Shown: positions 17,692 through 26,140 of the stretch, one piece after another
Position numbering within the stretch: position 1 is the stretch's first letter
Layout: every line of letters starts with the position of its first letter
Assembly: GCF_945906775.1 (NCBI RefSeq)
Contig: NZ_CAMDRE010000001.1
Location: 1,488,001-1,552,000, forward strand
Direction of reading: 5' to 3'
DNA from: Citrobacter sp. Marseille-Q6884
GTDB lineage: Bacteria > Pseudomonadota > Gammaproteobacteria > Enterobacterales > Enterobacteriaceae
Length of the DNA: 64,000 bases
Notes under the pieces: generated by a model
What the model was told of the DNA's origin: nothing
Databases searched by the model: none
Seen by the model: the letters and a program-made list of their open reading frames with translations, nothing else
Position numbers and translations under genes: made by a program

Positions 17692-17719
17692 GTGGTAGGC
17701 CTGTTATCAGGCCTACCAC
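17692..17719. repeat. REP-like hairpin between phnD and phnE
   Basis: A perfect 12-bp inverted repeat (GTGGTAGGCCTG and complement) around a TTAT loop lies in the 67-nt gap between phnD and phnE, the only sizeable gap within phnC-phnP apart from phnC-phnD. The strong hairpin lacks a T-run and so is not a terminator; it probably stabilises the phnCD part of the message relative to phnE onward. Confidence 0.75.
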
Positions 17720-17730
17720 TCTCAGACGCG

Positions 17731-18747
17731 TTACTGCACCGCTTTATTCACGCTGGTCATGGCGCCCAGCGCGGCGGTCAGGCGGTCGAGGTCATCCAGC
17801 TGCGCTTTAAGCGCGGAGGTTTTGCTGGTTTTCTCTTCTTCGTTCAGTCCCTTGTTGTCCTTCACGCCCTGCATCTCTTTAAACAGCGCCAGCTGGCGAA
17901 TCGGCACCAGTTGCAGGTCGCTGGAGGCACGGAACGGCGCCCAACCCAGACGTTCCAGCGTCGCCTTCTCTTCCGGCGTTTTGCCGTAGTTCATAAAGAA
18001 GTCGTAAACCTTGTCCTTGGTGGTTTCAGAGAGATTTTTACGCCAGACGATGGGATCGCCCGGGATCAGCGGCGACTTCCAAATCACCTTCAGTGCTTTT
18101 AGCTTGTCCGGTGCGGAAGTTTTCAGCTTGTCGAGGTTTTCGGTGTTGTTGGTGGCAACATCCACCTGCTTGTTGGCGACGGCCAGCGCGTTGGTTTCAT
18201 GTCCGGCGTTAACGGTGCGTTTGAAGTCAGTGGCGGCAATATTGTTTTTCGCGAAAACGTAATAGCCGGGGACCAGGTAGCCAGACGTGGAGTTCGGATC
18301 GCCGTTGCCGAAGGTGAGATCCTTACGTTTCGCGATCAGATCGTTCAGGTTGTTGATCGGGCTGTCTTTGTTAACGATCAACACGCTCCAGTAACCCGGC
18401 GATCCGTCGGCTGCAACGGTCTGGGCAAAGACTTGGCCGTTGGCGCGATCGACCGCTTCCATGGCGGAGAGGTTGCCGTACCAGGCGATATCGACTTTGT
18501 TAAAGCGCATACCCTGGATGATCCCGGCGTAGTCCGGGGCGAAGAAGGCGTTCACTTTCACGCCCAGCGACTTTTCCATGTCCTTCAGGAACGGTTCCCA
18601 TTGCGGCTTCAGGTTTTGCTGTGATTCCGTCGAAATAATGCCAAAGTTCAGCGCTTTTTCTTGCTCTTCGGCATGCGCCGGGGTGAGCAGTGTGCTGAGA
18701 CTGAACATGCTGGTGAAGGCCAGCGCGGCAACGGTCTTATAGCTCAT
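17731..18747 (-). CDS. phnD: Phosphonate-binding periplasmic protein PhnD
   Basis: A 338-residue protein with a Sec signal peptide (cleavage after AHA, residue 26). The mature protein is a type II periplasmic binding protein of the phosphonate/phosphite family; the E. coli counterpart binds 2-aminoethylphosphonate tightly. It is separated from phnE by a REP-type hairpin, fitting the need for excess binding protein. Confidence 0.95.
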   Translation of the reverse strand: MSYKTVAALAFTSMFSLSTLLTPAHAEEQEKALNFGIISTESQQNLKPQWEPFLKDMEKSLGVKVNAFFAPDYAGIIQGMRFNKVDIAWYGNLSAMEAVDRANGQVFAQTVAADGSPGYWSVLIVNKDSPINNLNDLIAKRKDLTFGNGDPNSTSGYLVPGYYVFAKNNIAATDFKRTVNAGHETNALAVANKQVDVATNNTENLDKLKTSAPDKLKALKVIWKSPLIPGDPIVWRKNLSETTKDKVYDFFMNYGKTPEEKATLERLGWAPFRASSDLQLVPIRQLALFKEMQGVKDNKGLNEEEKTSKTSALKAQLDDLDRLTAALGAMTSVNKAVQ

Positions 18748-18827
18748 GTTGTTTCCTTAATTAGTCATTGTTCCAGGCTATTTCACTTGCCAGCCTGTCT
18801 GCGCCAATAACGCCTGGCTTTTTAGAA

Positions 18828-19616
18828 CTATGCAGCCTGCGCGTTCTGTTCGACGCGGTTCATGCTGCGGTAGAGATGGTCAAATCTATCGTTATCAAAA
18901 TGCTGGCTGCTGCCATCAAAGAAGACGTTGCCCTGACGCAGCGCGACGATCCGTTCGCAGTAGCGCAGGGCGTAATCCACCTGATGCAGCGTGACGACCA
19001 CGGTGATGCCGTCGGTCTGGTTAATGTCGCGCAGGGTATCCATCACGATGCGTGCGGATTCCGGGTCCAGTGAGGCAATCGGCTCATCGGCGAGGATCAC
19101 TTTTGCCTGCTGCATCAGCGCGCGGGCGATGGCAACGCGCTGCTGCTGCCCGCCGGAGAGCGTGGAAACACGCTGATACGCAAAGTGCGCCATACCCACG
19201 CGGGTAAGCGCCTGCAAGGCCCGCTGTTTCTGCTCCTGACTGAACCAGCTAAAGCAGGTACGCCAGAATGGGGTGCTGCCGAGCGCGCCAATCAGCACGT
19301 TCTCGAGTACCGTCAGGCGGTTGACCAGATTGAACTGCTGGAAGATGTAGCCGGTGTGGGCACGACTTTTGCGGATATCGCGTGCCAGTCGGCCTTCACG
19401 CTGTACGGTGCGGCCTAATAGCTCGACGTGACTTCCCGGGGCTTTATCTCCGGTAATCAAGCCGCTTAAATGACGTAAAAGGGTGGATTTGCCGGAGCCA
19501 GATGGCCCAAGCAGAGCCACCATCTCACCGGCGCAGATGTTCAAATCAACCGCATTGAGCGCCTGATGCTGATGGAAGGATTTGGAGAGTTTCTCGACGC
19601 GAATAATCGTTTGCAT
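18828..19616 (-). CDS. phnC: Phosphonate ABC transporter ATP-binding protein PhnC
   Basis: A 262-residue ABC ATPase with Walker A GPSGSGKST (37-45), signature LSGGQQQR and Walker B ILADEPIASLD. It is the first gene of the phnC-phnP operon, downstream of a Pho-box-like promoter, and energises uptake through PhnE. PhnD follows after 80 nt. Confidence 0.95.
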   Translation of the reverse strand: MQTIIRVEKLSKSFHQHQALNAVDLNICAGEMVALLGPSGSGKSTLLRHLSGLITGDKAPGSHVELLGRTVQREGRLARDIRKSRAHTGYIFQQFNLVNRLTVLENVLIGALGSTPFWRTCFSWFSQEQKQRALQALTRVGMAHFAYQRVSTLSGGQQQRVAIARALMQQAKVILADEPIASLDPESARIVMDTLRDINQTDGITVVVTLHQVDYALRYCERIVALRQGNVFFDGSSQHFDNDRFDHLYRSMNRVEQNAQAA

Positions 19617-19659
19617 GATGCGGGCTCCCTAAAAAAGTGGCCCCATCGTGGCGGATTAA

Positions 19660-19722
19660 TGTGACGTTTTCGTTAAGAAATGGTTACTTGGCGATGAAGA
19701 GTTGAGCGACATTTGATGACAG
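19660..19722 (-). promoter_or_regulatory. Putative Pho-box promoter of the phn operon
   Basis: On the minus strand, 19677-19660 reads CTTAACG-AAAA-CGTCACA, which is the segment equivalent to the known E. coli phnC Pho box (two 7-bp repeats spaced by 4). A further CTGTCATCAAATGTCGC word lies upstream at 19722-19706 and has a full match to one CTGTCAT half-site. PhoB binding and phosphate-starvation induction are inferred from this resemblance. Confidence 0.6.
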
Positions 19723-19723
19723 T

Positions 19724-19744
19724 GCGGGAGGACGCGCCTCCCGT
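19724..19744. terminator. Short GC hairpin at the end of yjdN
   Basis: A 7-bp stem CGGGAGG/CCTCCCG with a 5-nt loop lies just past the yjdN stop on the minus strand. No T-run follows, so termination efficiency is doubtful; it may also mark the upstream edge of the phnC promoter. Confidence 0.35.
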
Positions 19745-19748
19745 CAGG

Positions 19749-20195
19749 TTACTCACCAGGCTGTTGCTGTTTTACGACGTTGATCATCCAGGGGACGCCG
19801 TACTGATCGGTCACTTTACCGAAACCGTGCGCCCAGAAGGTTTCCTGCCAGTCCATTTCGATTTGGCCTCCTGCGGCGAGGTTATCAAACCAGCGCTTTC
19901 CTTCTTCAACGTTTTGCGTGTCGAGAACCAGCGTGAAGCCGGAGTAGTGGGCTTTTCCTGTGGCGACGCTGTCGCTCATCATGATGTCGCTGCCTGCGAT
20001 GCGCAGATTCGCGTGGGCGATGGCAGTATCGGGGAATTTCATTCCGGAAGGGCAACCCTCTTCGCTGTCCTGGGCGGACTGGGGCATTTCACCGAAGTTA
20101 ATTTTGTAGAGAAGCTCAGCGCCTAATGTTTTTTGGTAGTAGGCGATGGCGTCAGCGCAGTTGCCTGCAAAGGAGATATAAGGACTTAACGGCAT
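19749..20195 (-). CDS. yjdN: YjdN (PhnB), VOC/glyoxalase-fold protein
   Basis: A 148-residue member of the PhnB/YjdN family of vicinal-oxygen-chelate folds, with LGAELLYKINFGEMP and the C-terminal FGKVTDQYGVPWMIN. The start at 20195 gives the family N-terminus MPLSPYISFAGNCADAIAYY and has GAGG 8 nt upstream; a longer frame runs back into yjdM and is rejected. Despite the old name it is not required for phosphonate use; function unknown. Confidence 0.93.
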   Translation of the reverse strand: MPLSPYISFAGNCADAIAYYQKTLGAELLYKINFGEMPQSAQDSEEGCPSGMKFPDTAIAHANLRIAGSDIMMSDSVATGKAHYSGFTLVLDTQNVEEGKRWFDNLAAGGQIEMDWQETFWAHGFGKVTDQYGVPWMINVVKQQQPGE

Positions 20196-20255
20196 AATTT
20201 TTACCTCAGGTAAAAGAAGCCAATTAAGTGTAGATGCCGTCTGCAAAAATAAACC

Positions 20256-20281
20256 AGGCGGGAAGCATGAGCTTCCCGCCT
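20256..20281 (-). terminator. Terminator of yjdM
   Basis: A perfect 11-bp stem (AGGCGGGAAGC and complement) with an ATGA loop lies 7 nt after the yjdM stop. On the minus strand it is followed by a T-rich stretch ending in TTTATTTTTG, so it looks like an intrinsic terminator separating yjdM from yjdN. Confidence 0.75.
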
Positions 20282-20287
20282 GACACA

Positions 20288-20623
20288 TTAGTTCTTTTTC
20301 ACAAACTCGGATTTCAGCTTCATTGGGCCAAATCCATCGATTTTGCAATCAATGTTGTGGTCACCTTCAACCAGACGGATGTTTTTCACTTTGGTGCCGA
20401 TCTTCAGCATTGAAGAGCTGCCTTTCACTTTCAGATCTTTGATGACGGTAACGCTGTCGCCGTCAGCCAGCAGGTTGCCGTTGGCGTCTTTCACGATGAG
20501 TTCATCGCTGTCCTGAGCCGGTTCTGCGTCGTTCCATTCGTGGGCGCATTCCGGGCAGATGAACATGCCGTTATCTTCGTAAGTGTATTCGGAGTTGCAT
20601 TGTGGGCAGTGTGGTAATGACAT
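20288..20623 (-). CDS. yjdM: YjdM (PhnA family) zinc-ribbon protein
   Basis: A 111-residue protein with an N-terminal zinc ribbon (CPQCNSEYTYEDNGMFICPEC, shown by Cys pairs at about residues 6/9 and 23/26) and the C-terminal PhnA domain (LKVKGSSSMLKIGTKVKNIRLV). The start at 20623 is the family start MSLPHCPQC; an upstream ATG in frame lacks support. The E. coli counterpart is not a phosphonoacetate hydrolase despite older naming. Role unknown. Confidence 0.93.
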   Translation of the reverse strand: MSLPHCPQCNSEYTYEDNGMFICPECAHEWNDAEPAQDSDELIVKDANGNLLADGDSVTVIKDLKVKGSSSMLKIGTKVKNIRLVEGDHNIDCKIDGFGPMKLKSEFVKKN

Positions 20624-21279
20624 GTGGATTTCCTCAAAAGTCAGCAGGGGCAAAAGCGCCCAAAAATGGCAGATTGCCGAAAAAGGCCGCAATTATACAT
20701 AAAATCCCTGCTTTTGTCGGGACTACTGTCTGATTAAGAAAAATGGCCGTCCCATGCTGCGGGTTGCTTTCCTGCGCCAGAAAACCGCGCTGAATATTTT
20801 TTAAGGGAAATTGCTACGTTTTCTTATTTAAGATAAGGTGCGGTGAACCACCTGATATTCATAGGGTATACGCGTCATACTGCACATTGCCTGTGCAGTG
20901 GCTCTGGCCGCGCAAACGCTATTCAAAGCACGACGCGCGTTACCCGTCTGGCCAAAATAATAAAGAGTATCCCTGGCTCTGAGTATGGCTTAATTAGGGT
21001 AAGTGGCAGTCTTATTACCCCTTAATTTTGGTAGGTAATAATAACCGGGATTAAGCTGGCATTTTTTAAAACTGAACTACTCTGTTTATCTTTCTTAATT
21101 ATTACAGTAAGGGAGAGGTATCAGGCTAGCAGTTATACAACAAACATTATTCTAATAAATCAGCGGGTTGTTTTGATTTTTTAATTATTTCTATACGTAA
21201 TTATAAAAGCCGAAAATTCATAAATAAAACGATTTGGCTAAATAAAAGTAATGTTATTTGCGTTAAGGAAAAATTTTCC
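20624..21279. other. AT-rich intergenic region between yjdM and crfC
   Basis: This 656-bp gap holds the divergent promoters of yjdM and crfC. The crfC-proximal half is strongly AT-rich, which would suit H-NS binding. A 60-codon frame at 20843-21025 has no convincing ribosome site or family resemblance. I see no tRNA, repeat array or mobile-element end in it. Confidence 0.5.
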
Positions 21280-23634
21280 ATGTACACACAGACAATCTAT
21301 GAATTAAGTCAGGAAGCGGAACGCTTGCTGATGCTTTCACTCGAACATCTCCGGCAAGTGCAAAAATTGCCGACGACATCGTTGGACGATGTCGCGCCAA
21401 CGCAAGGGGAGCACAGCGGACAAGTGCAACCCCTGCATTTCAGCGCCCGTGGCATGGATATCCAGCAGGCGACCCTCAACAATGAGCTGCGAAAGATCAC
21501 GCGGCTGGAGATGGTGCTGGCCATCGTGGGGACCATGAAAGCGGGAAAATCGACGACGATTAACGCCATTGTGGGAACGGAGGTGTTGCCTAACCGTAAT
21601 CGCCCGATGACGGCGCTGCCGACGCTTATCCGCCATACACCGGGTCAGAAAGAGCCGGTGCTGCACTTTTCTCACGTCGCCCCGATTGATGCCTTAATGA
21701 ATATATTGCAGCAGCGTGTGCGGGAGAGCGATCGCCAACATCTTACGCAGGTGCTGGAAATTGATAAGGATATGAATGTCCTGCTGCAGCATATTGAAAA
21801 TGGCGTGGCATTTGAGCGGTATTATCTGGGGGCGCAGCCGATTTTCCATTGCCTGAAAAGCCTGAACGATCTGGTTCGCCTGTCAAAAGCACTGGACGTG
21901 GATTTTCCTTTTGCCGCTTACACGGCGATTGAACATATTCCGGTGATTGAGGTTGAGTTTGTTCACTTAGCCGGGCAGGCAAGTTATCCGGGGCAATTGA
22001 CCTTGCTGGATACCCCCGGGCCGAATGAGGCGGGGCAGCCACACTTACAAAATATGCTGAATGAACAGCTGGCGCGGGCTTCTGCGGTACTGGCGGTGAT
22101 GGATTACACCCAGCTGAAATCAATTTCGGATGAGGAAGTACGCCAGACGATTATGGCGGTAGGCAAGTCTGTACCGCTGTATGCCCTGGTGAATAAATTC
22201 GATCAAAAAGACCGCAACAGCGATGATGAAGAGCAGGTGCGGGCATTAATTTCCGGCACGCTGATGAAAGGCGGCATTACGCCTGAACGTATTTACCCGG
22301 TTTCCTCAATGTGGGGCTATCTGGCGAACAGGGCGCGCCATGAGCTGACCACTCACGGGCGGTTGCCGGACCATCAGGAACAGCGTTGGGTACAGGATTT
22401 TGCCGAAGCGGCGCTCGGCAGACGTTGGCGTACCACCGATCTTGATGATACGGAGCATATACGGCATGCCGCCGATTTGCTCTGGGAAGATTCGCTGTTT
22501 GAACAACCGATCCAGAATGTTATTCACGCCGCTTACGCGAATGCGTCGCTCTATGCGCTACGCTCTGCGTCGCATAAGTTATTGAACTATGCACAAAGCG
22601 CGCACGAATACCTGGAGTTTCGTTATCAAGGCTTAACGGTCGCGTATGAAACGCTACGGCTGAACATCGCGCATATTGAAGACGATATGCAGCAGCTTCA
22701 GATGAGCCAGGAACGGGTAAAAGATGAGGTGAACCACGAAGTGGAGCTGGCGCTGGCTTCGGCGACGGCGTATCTCAATCAGCAGCGGGCTGAGATTCTC
22801 AACGGTATCCATGCGTTCTTTGTCAAAGAAAATGTATTGATGATGTCACAGCACGGTATGGGGGCGTCCGTTGCGGCGGCGGAAATGGCCGGTGAAATGC
22901 TGGTGCTGCATGACGAAGGACAAGCAAAAATTGTTTTAGACAAAATTCGCTCATCCTGTGAAGGCGTTCTGCTGACGGCACAGGAGAGTATCAGTCGTGA
23001 TTTAGCACTGCGTTTTGAGCAACTTGAATCGACGCTGTCCCGGGCATTAAATGACGCCATCCGACCCATTGAGTTACGGGTGAAGGAAGAACTGAGTCAT
23101 GCAGGATTTCGAGCGCGAATTCGTTTCCCGGCGTTTCATGCGACGATGTTTAACTTCAATACCCGTCAGCTCTTTAATGAGGCCATTGAACAGGATATTC
23201 CGTCGGATGACGCCACCCCCCATGCGGGAGGTGTGCGGGATACGTTTTCGCGTTGGCTGAACCAGCCAAACTGGGGATGGAACGATTACGTAGAAACGAA
23301 AACGCGTTACCTCATCGACATGAGGGCGCTGCACAAGAGCCTTGTGCATTATGTCACCCAGTTTTGCCAACAAATCCGTAAAGCTTTAGTGGCTCAGGTC
23401 GATATTTCCGTTACGGCAGGCATGGCAACGTTTTTTGCCGATTTTTCCTTGTGCCTGACGCAATTGCAGGCGAGCCTGCGTGAGAGTCTGACGATACGCC
23501 AGCAGCATGAATCGGCGGTGAATGCATTGAGTGAACAATTGCAGCATCGCATTGCGACGGTGGCCTGGATTTATGAAGATTCCCGCTTGCTTCGTGACGA
23601 TATCCATACCCTTTTTGCAGCTGAGCACACATGA
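21280..23634 (+). CDS. crfC: Dynamin-like GTPase-fold protein CrfC (YjdA)
   Basis: A 784-residue bacterial dynamin relative. The P-loop GTMKAGKST is at residues 84-92, a switch-type LLDTPGPNEAG near 245, and NKFDQ as the G4 motif; the C-terminal half is largely helical. E. coli CrfC (742 residues) tethers sister replication-clamp regions and affects nucleoid partition. This copy is longer, mainly through about 30 extra residues around 510-555 (VLMMSQHGMGASVAAAEM region) absent from the E. coli sequence as I recall it. It overlaps yjcZ by 4 nt. Confidence 0.9.
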   Translation: MYTQTIYELSQEAERLLMLSLEHLRQVQKLPTTSLDDVAPTQGEHSGQVQPLHFSARGMDIQQATLNNELRKITRLEMVLAIVGTMKAGKSTTINAIVGTEVLPNRNRPMTALPTLIRHTPGQKEPVLHFSHVAPIDALMNILQQRVRESDRQHLTQVLEIDKDMNVLLQHIENGVAFERYYLGAQPIFHCLKSLNDLVRLSKALDVDFPFAAYTAIEHIPVIEVEFVHLAGQASYPGQLTLLDTPGPNEAGQPHLQNMLNEQLARASAVLAVMDYTQLKSISDEEVRQTIMAVGKSVPLYALVNKFDQKDRNSDDEEQVRALISGTLMKGGITPERIYPVSSMWGYLANRARHELTTHGRLPDHQEQRWVQDFAEAALGRRWRTTDLDDTEHIRHAADLLWEDSLFEQPIQNVIHAAYANASLYALRSASHKLLNYAQSAHEYLEFRYQGLTVAYETLRLNIAHIEDDMQQLQMSQERVKDEVNHEVELALASATAYLNQQRAEILNGIHAFFVKENVLMMSQHGMGASVAAAEMAGEMLVLHDEGQAKIVLDKIRSSCEGVLLTAQESISRDLALRFEQLESTLSRALNDAIRPIELRVKEELSHAGFRARIRFPAFHATMFNFNTRQLFNEAIEQDIPSDDATPHAGGVRDTFSRWLNQPNWGWNDYVETKTRYLIDMRALHKSLVHYVTQFCQQIRKALVAQVDISVTAGMATFFADFSLCLTQLQASLRESLTIRQQHESAVNALSEQLQHRIATVAWIYEDSRLLRDDIHTLFAAEHT

Positions 23635-24536
23635 CAAACGCGTTACTGGAAGGCCCCGGGAGGACGCTGGAGTGTGTCTACCCGAAGTTTATGGTCGATC
23701 TGGTTCAGGGAGATGAAACCAAACGTTCCGGTGGATTTCTGCAACAGCAGCAGCGGTTGCGCGCGCGGCTGACGCAAGAAGTTTTATCCCAGACCCAGCT
23801 TCGTGCGTGGGTCGTGGCGGGTGTGTCCAGCGAACACCTTGTGATGCGCCTTAAGCTGGTGGAAAAACTGGCGGGCATGATTGACCCGGGGCATCTGGCG
23901 CTGGTGCGTATTGCCGGGGGGCTGAGGTTCCTGCAACAAACAGAGAACCTGCGTGGGCAATCCACGCCTGGCGTGGTGCAGCAGATTGATTCGCTCTCCG
24001 GTTGGTTTACACAACGCGGCGCTTACAAAGAGAAGGCGCTGACGCAGCGGGGGTTGACCGTCCAGGCGGGCGAGCACAGCGAACAAATTTTTACCCGCTG
24101 GCGCGCGGGCGCGTATGACGGCTGGTCGTTGCCGGGACGCTGCTTTGTGGCGCTGGAAGAGTTACGTTGGGGAGCCTTTGGCGATGCCTGTCGGTTGGGC
24201 AATGCCGACGTGGCGACGATGCTCAAGGACAATCTGCGCAAAATGGCCACGCAGGCGCTGGCCTACAGCGTGAATGCGGCGCCCACCACGCGTCACTACT
24301 ACCATCATTGGCTTAATTCACCGGCTGTCGGCGGGTCGGGCGAGCATAACGATATGTTGAGCTGGCTGGGGGACTGGTGCGATGCCCAGCGTCACCCGGT
24401 GAGCTGGTCAGTCACACAGCGCTGGCAAAATGTGGCGTTGGGGATGCCGAGGCTATGTTCGGCAAAGCGCCTGGTGGATGCGATGGTGGAGGAGATTTTT
24501 GCACCGTCCCCGCGCCTGGGGGAGCGGGGACGGTGA
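23631..24536 (+). CDS. yjcZ: YjcZ family protein
   Basis: A 301-residue cytoplasmic protein without signal peptide or membrane segments, matching E. coli YjcZ by position and length class. It is translationally coupled to crfC (ATGA overlap), which suggests a joint function; in E. coli it has been linked to motility suppression and otherwise is uncharacterised. Trp- and Arg-rich segments (HHYYHHWLNSP-like cluster) are visible. It ends inside a strong inverted repeat. Confidence 0.85.
   Translation: MTNALLEGPGRTLECVYPKFMVDLVQGDETKRSGGFLQQQQRLRARLTQEVLSQTQLRAWVVAGVSSEHLVMRLKLVEKLAGMIDPGHLALVRIAGGLRFLQQTENLRGQSTPGVVQQIDSLSGWFTQRGAYKEKALTQRGLTVQAGEHSEQIFTRWRAGAYDGWSLPGRCFVALEELRWGAFGDACRLGNADVATMLKDNLRKMATQALAYSVNAAPTTRHYYHHWLNSPAVGGSGEHNDMLSWLGDWCDAQRHPVSWSVTQRWQNVALGMPRLCSAKRLVDAMVEEIFAPSPRLGERGR
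24502..24535. repeat. Perfect 12-bp stem-loop over the yjcZ stop codon
   Basis: CACCGTCCCCGC and its exact complement flank a 10-nt loop; the right arm runs into the TGA stop of yjcZ. No T-run follows on either strand, so it is not a standard intrinsic terminator. It sits between the convergent yjcZ and kdgT genes and probably protects or ends their transcripts after processing. Confidence 0.7.
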
Positions 24537-24552
24537 ACGGGCTGAGGCAGAC

Positions 24553-25551
24553 TTAGTGGTGCAGAGAGTCTGCAGGTGTTGCTGCAGTCTCATTGACGAC
24601 CAGATTCTTGTTAAAACGTTTGGCATACAGCGCGGTGATAATCGGCACCAGAATCGCCGTGACAATGACGCTGGCGGCAACCAGTGCGGTTGCGGAAGCA
24701 GCAACCGGTTCAAATGCCGGGTTAATCTGGGCGATAATCACCGGGTTTGCGACTGCAGCACCCGCCGCAGAAGAGGCGGCAACACCCGCAGTACCATTCC
24801 CGCCGCCAATGACGCGGTCAGCAATAATCAGTGGGATACCGGTAATCACGATAACCGCCACACCCAGCAGGATACCCAGCAGACCGGTGTCAACAATGAC
24901 GCTCAGGTTGATCGTGTTACCCAGCGCAAAACCGAAGAACGGAATCAGCACCGGCGTTGCTTTGCTGAAGAAGGAACGCAGGTCGTGATCCAGGTTACCC
25001 AGCGTAAAGCCAATCAGGAACGGTAATACGGCGCCAATGAAATGGTGCGGTTCAAAGGAGGCAAGGCCTGCAGAGCCCAGGATGACCATGGTCATCAGCG
25101 GACCGGATTCCAGAGACATCAGCACGAATGCGCCAGACTCTTCTTTGGTGCCGTACTGGTTCATCAGGCTGGCGTACAGGCCACCGTTGGTCATGTCCAT
25201 TGCGGAGACAATCGCCAGCACGGAAAGTCCCGCAAAGAAGCCAGTTTGAATACCGGTATCAGGAATAAATGATGCGGCAATCATTGCCACGACCCAGGCC
25301 ACCGCAATTTTGGTTATTACCAGCGTACCGGACTTGCGTAATACCGTACCGGTTGCCCGTAAATCAATAGATGCGCCGATACAGAAAAACCAGACCGCCA
25401 GAATGGGAACGGTGCCGCTGATCATGCCCTTGGTAAACGAACCGAAATAAGCGCCGGTATTGGGTGCTAACGTATTTAACACGGCACCTAATAACAACGG
25501 GATCAGCATCATTCCGCCAGGGATGCGTTCAATCGTGGCTTTAATTTTCAT
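24553..25551 (-). CDS. kdgT: 2-keto-3-deoxygluconate permease KdgT
   Basis: A 332-residue inner-membrane protein with about ten hydrophobic segments, starting MKIKATIERIPGGMMLIPL and containing the AMDMTNGGLYASLMNQYG signature stretch of the KdgT family. It imports 2-keto-3-deoxygluconate by proton symport, a product of pectin and alginate-type uronate breakdown. The start at 25551 has GAGG 6 nt upstream. It stands alone between yjcZ and proP, where E. coli K-12 has no such gene, and a KdgR-type operator lies upstream. Confidence 0.92.
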   Translation of the reverse strand: MKIKATIERIPGGMMLIPLLLGAVLNTLAPNTGAYFGSFTKGMISGTVPILAVWFFCIGASIDLRATGTVLRKSGTLVITKIAVAWVVAMIAASFIPDTGIQTGFFAGLSVLAIVSAMDMTNGGLYASLMNQYGTKEESGAFVLMSLESGPLMTMVILGSAGLASFEPHHFIGAVLPFLIGFTLGNLDHDLRSFFSKATPVLIPFFGFALGNTINLSVIVDTGLLGILLGVAVIVITGIPLIIADRVIGGGNGTAGVAASSAAGAAVANPVIIAQINPAFEPVAASATALVAASVIVTAILVPIITALYAKRFNKNLVVNETAATPADSLHH

Positions 25552-25757
25552 AAACGTCCTCATATCTGTCGCAGGTAATTAACGCGAAAGAACTAAATAG
25601 TATTTAATTTCAAATGGTTACTTGCTGCTTCCAACAGGGATAATCAGCTATGTCTTTGTTTTTTAACATCTAACGCGGCATACATTGAGCATTCACTGCT
25701 CCCAGGGATATTGCGTCTGGAATTAGTGTGCATTCATGAGAACGATGATTCAATCAA

Positions 25758-25776
25758 AATAAAACGGCGTTTTAGT
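25758..25776. promoter_or_regulatory. KdgR operator upstream of kdgT
   Basis: The 19-mer AATAAAACGGCGTTTTAGT fits the KdgR consensus AATRAAAYRNYRTTTYRTT at 17 of 18 specified positions. It lies about 207 bp before the kdgT start, so kdgT probably has a long leader or a distal promoter. KdgR represses uronate catabolism genes and is relieved by 2-keto-3-deoxygluconate. Confidence 0.65.
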
Positions 25777-26018
25777 TATCTTCATCACATATTCCAGGTA
25801 AAACTTCCCAATCGCTCCAATTATTAAAAAACCTGTGAATTTTTTGTGAAGGGATTAGAGGTTTTTTCGCTGGCGGAGGAATAATAAACACAGTGATTGT
25901 TTGTGCTGACAAGTGATTTTTTCCAAGCATTAATCGTCAATAAATAACAATGACAGCATGTAAAAAAGTTGACTAAGAATGACCTTATTTACGCAGGTTG
26001 ACGAAATGAAAAACTATG

Positions 26019-26034
26019 TGTGAAGTTGATCACA
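26019..26034 (+). promoter_or_regulatory. CRP site of proP promoter P1
   Basis: TGTGA-N6-TCACA with exact half-sites lies 216 bp before the proP start, in a context that I recognise from the E. coli proP P1 promoter region (followed by AAATTTAAACACTG). CRP there represses P1. The 25552-26249 gap as a whole carries the kdgT and proP promoters; no gene is supported in it. Confidence 0.8.
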
Positions 26035-26134
26035 AATTTAAACACTGTTAGGGTAAAGAGGTCATTAACCGCCCAATCAGGCGTCAACAGGTTCGGTTGT
26101 ACTGCACGTTTCCGGTCAGTGTAAGTAAACCTGC

Positions 26135-26140
26135 TACGCT
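26135..26140 (+). promoter_or_regulatory. Putative -10 of proP P2 (sigma-S type)
   Basis: CTACGCT, read as a sigma-S-style -10 with the preceding C, lies about 110 bp before the proP start in a stretch similar to the growth-phase P2 promoter of E. coli proP, which needs Fis and sigma-S. Assignment is by resemblance only. Confidence 0.4.

Noticed and set aside
20843..21025. 60-codon plus-strand frame between yjdM and crfC
   Set aside because: No family resemblance and no good ribosome site; the translation looks random.
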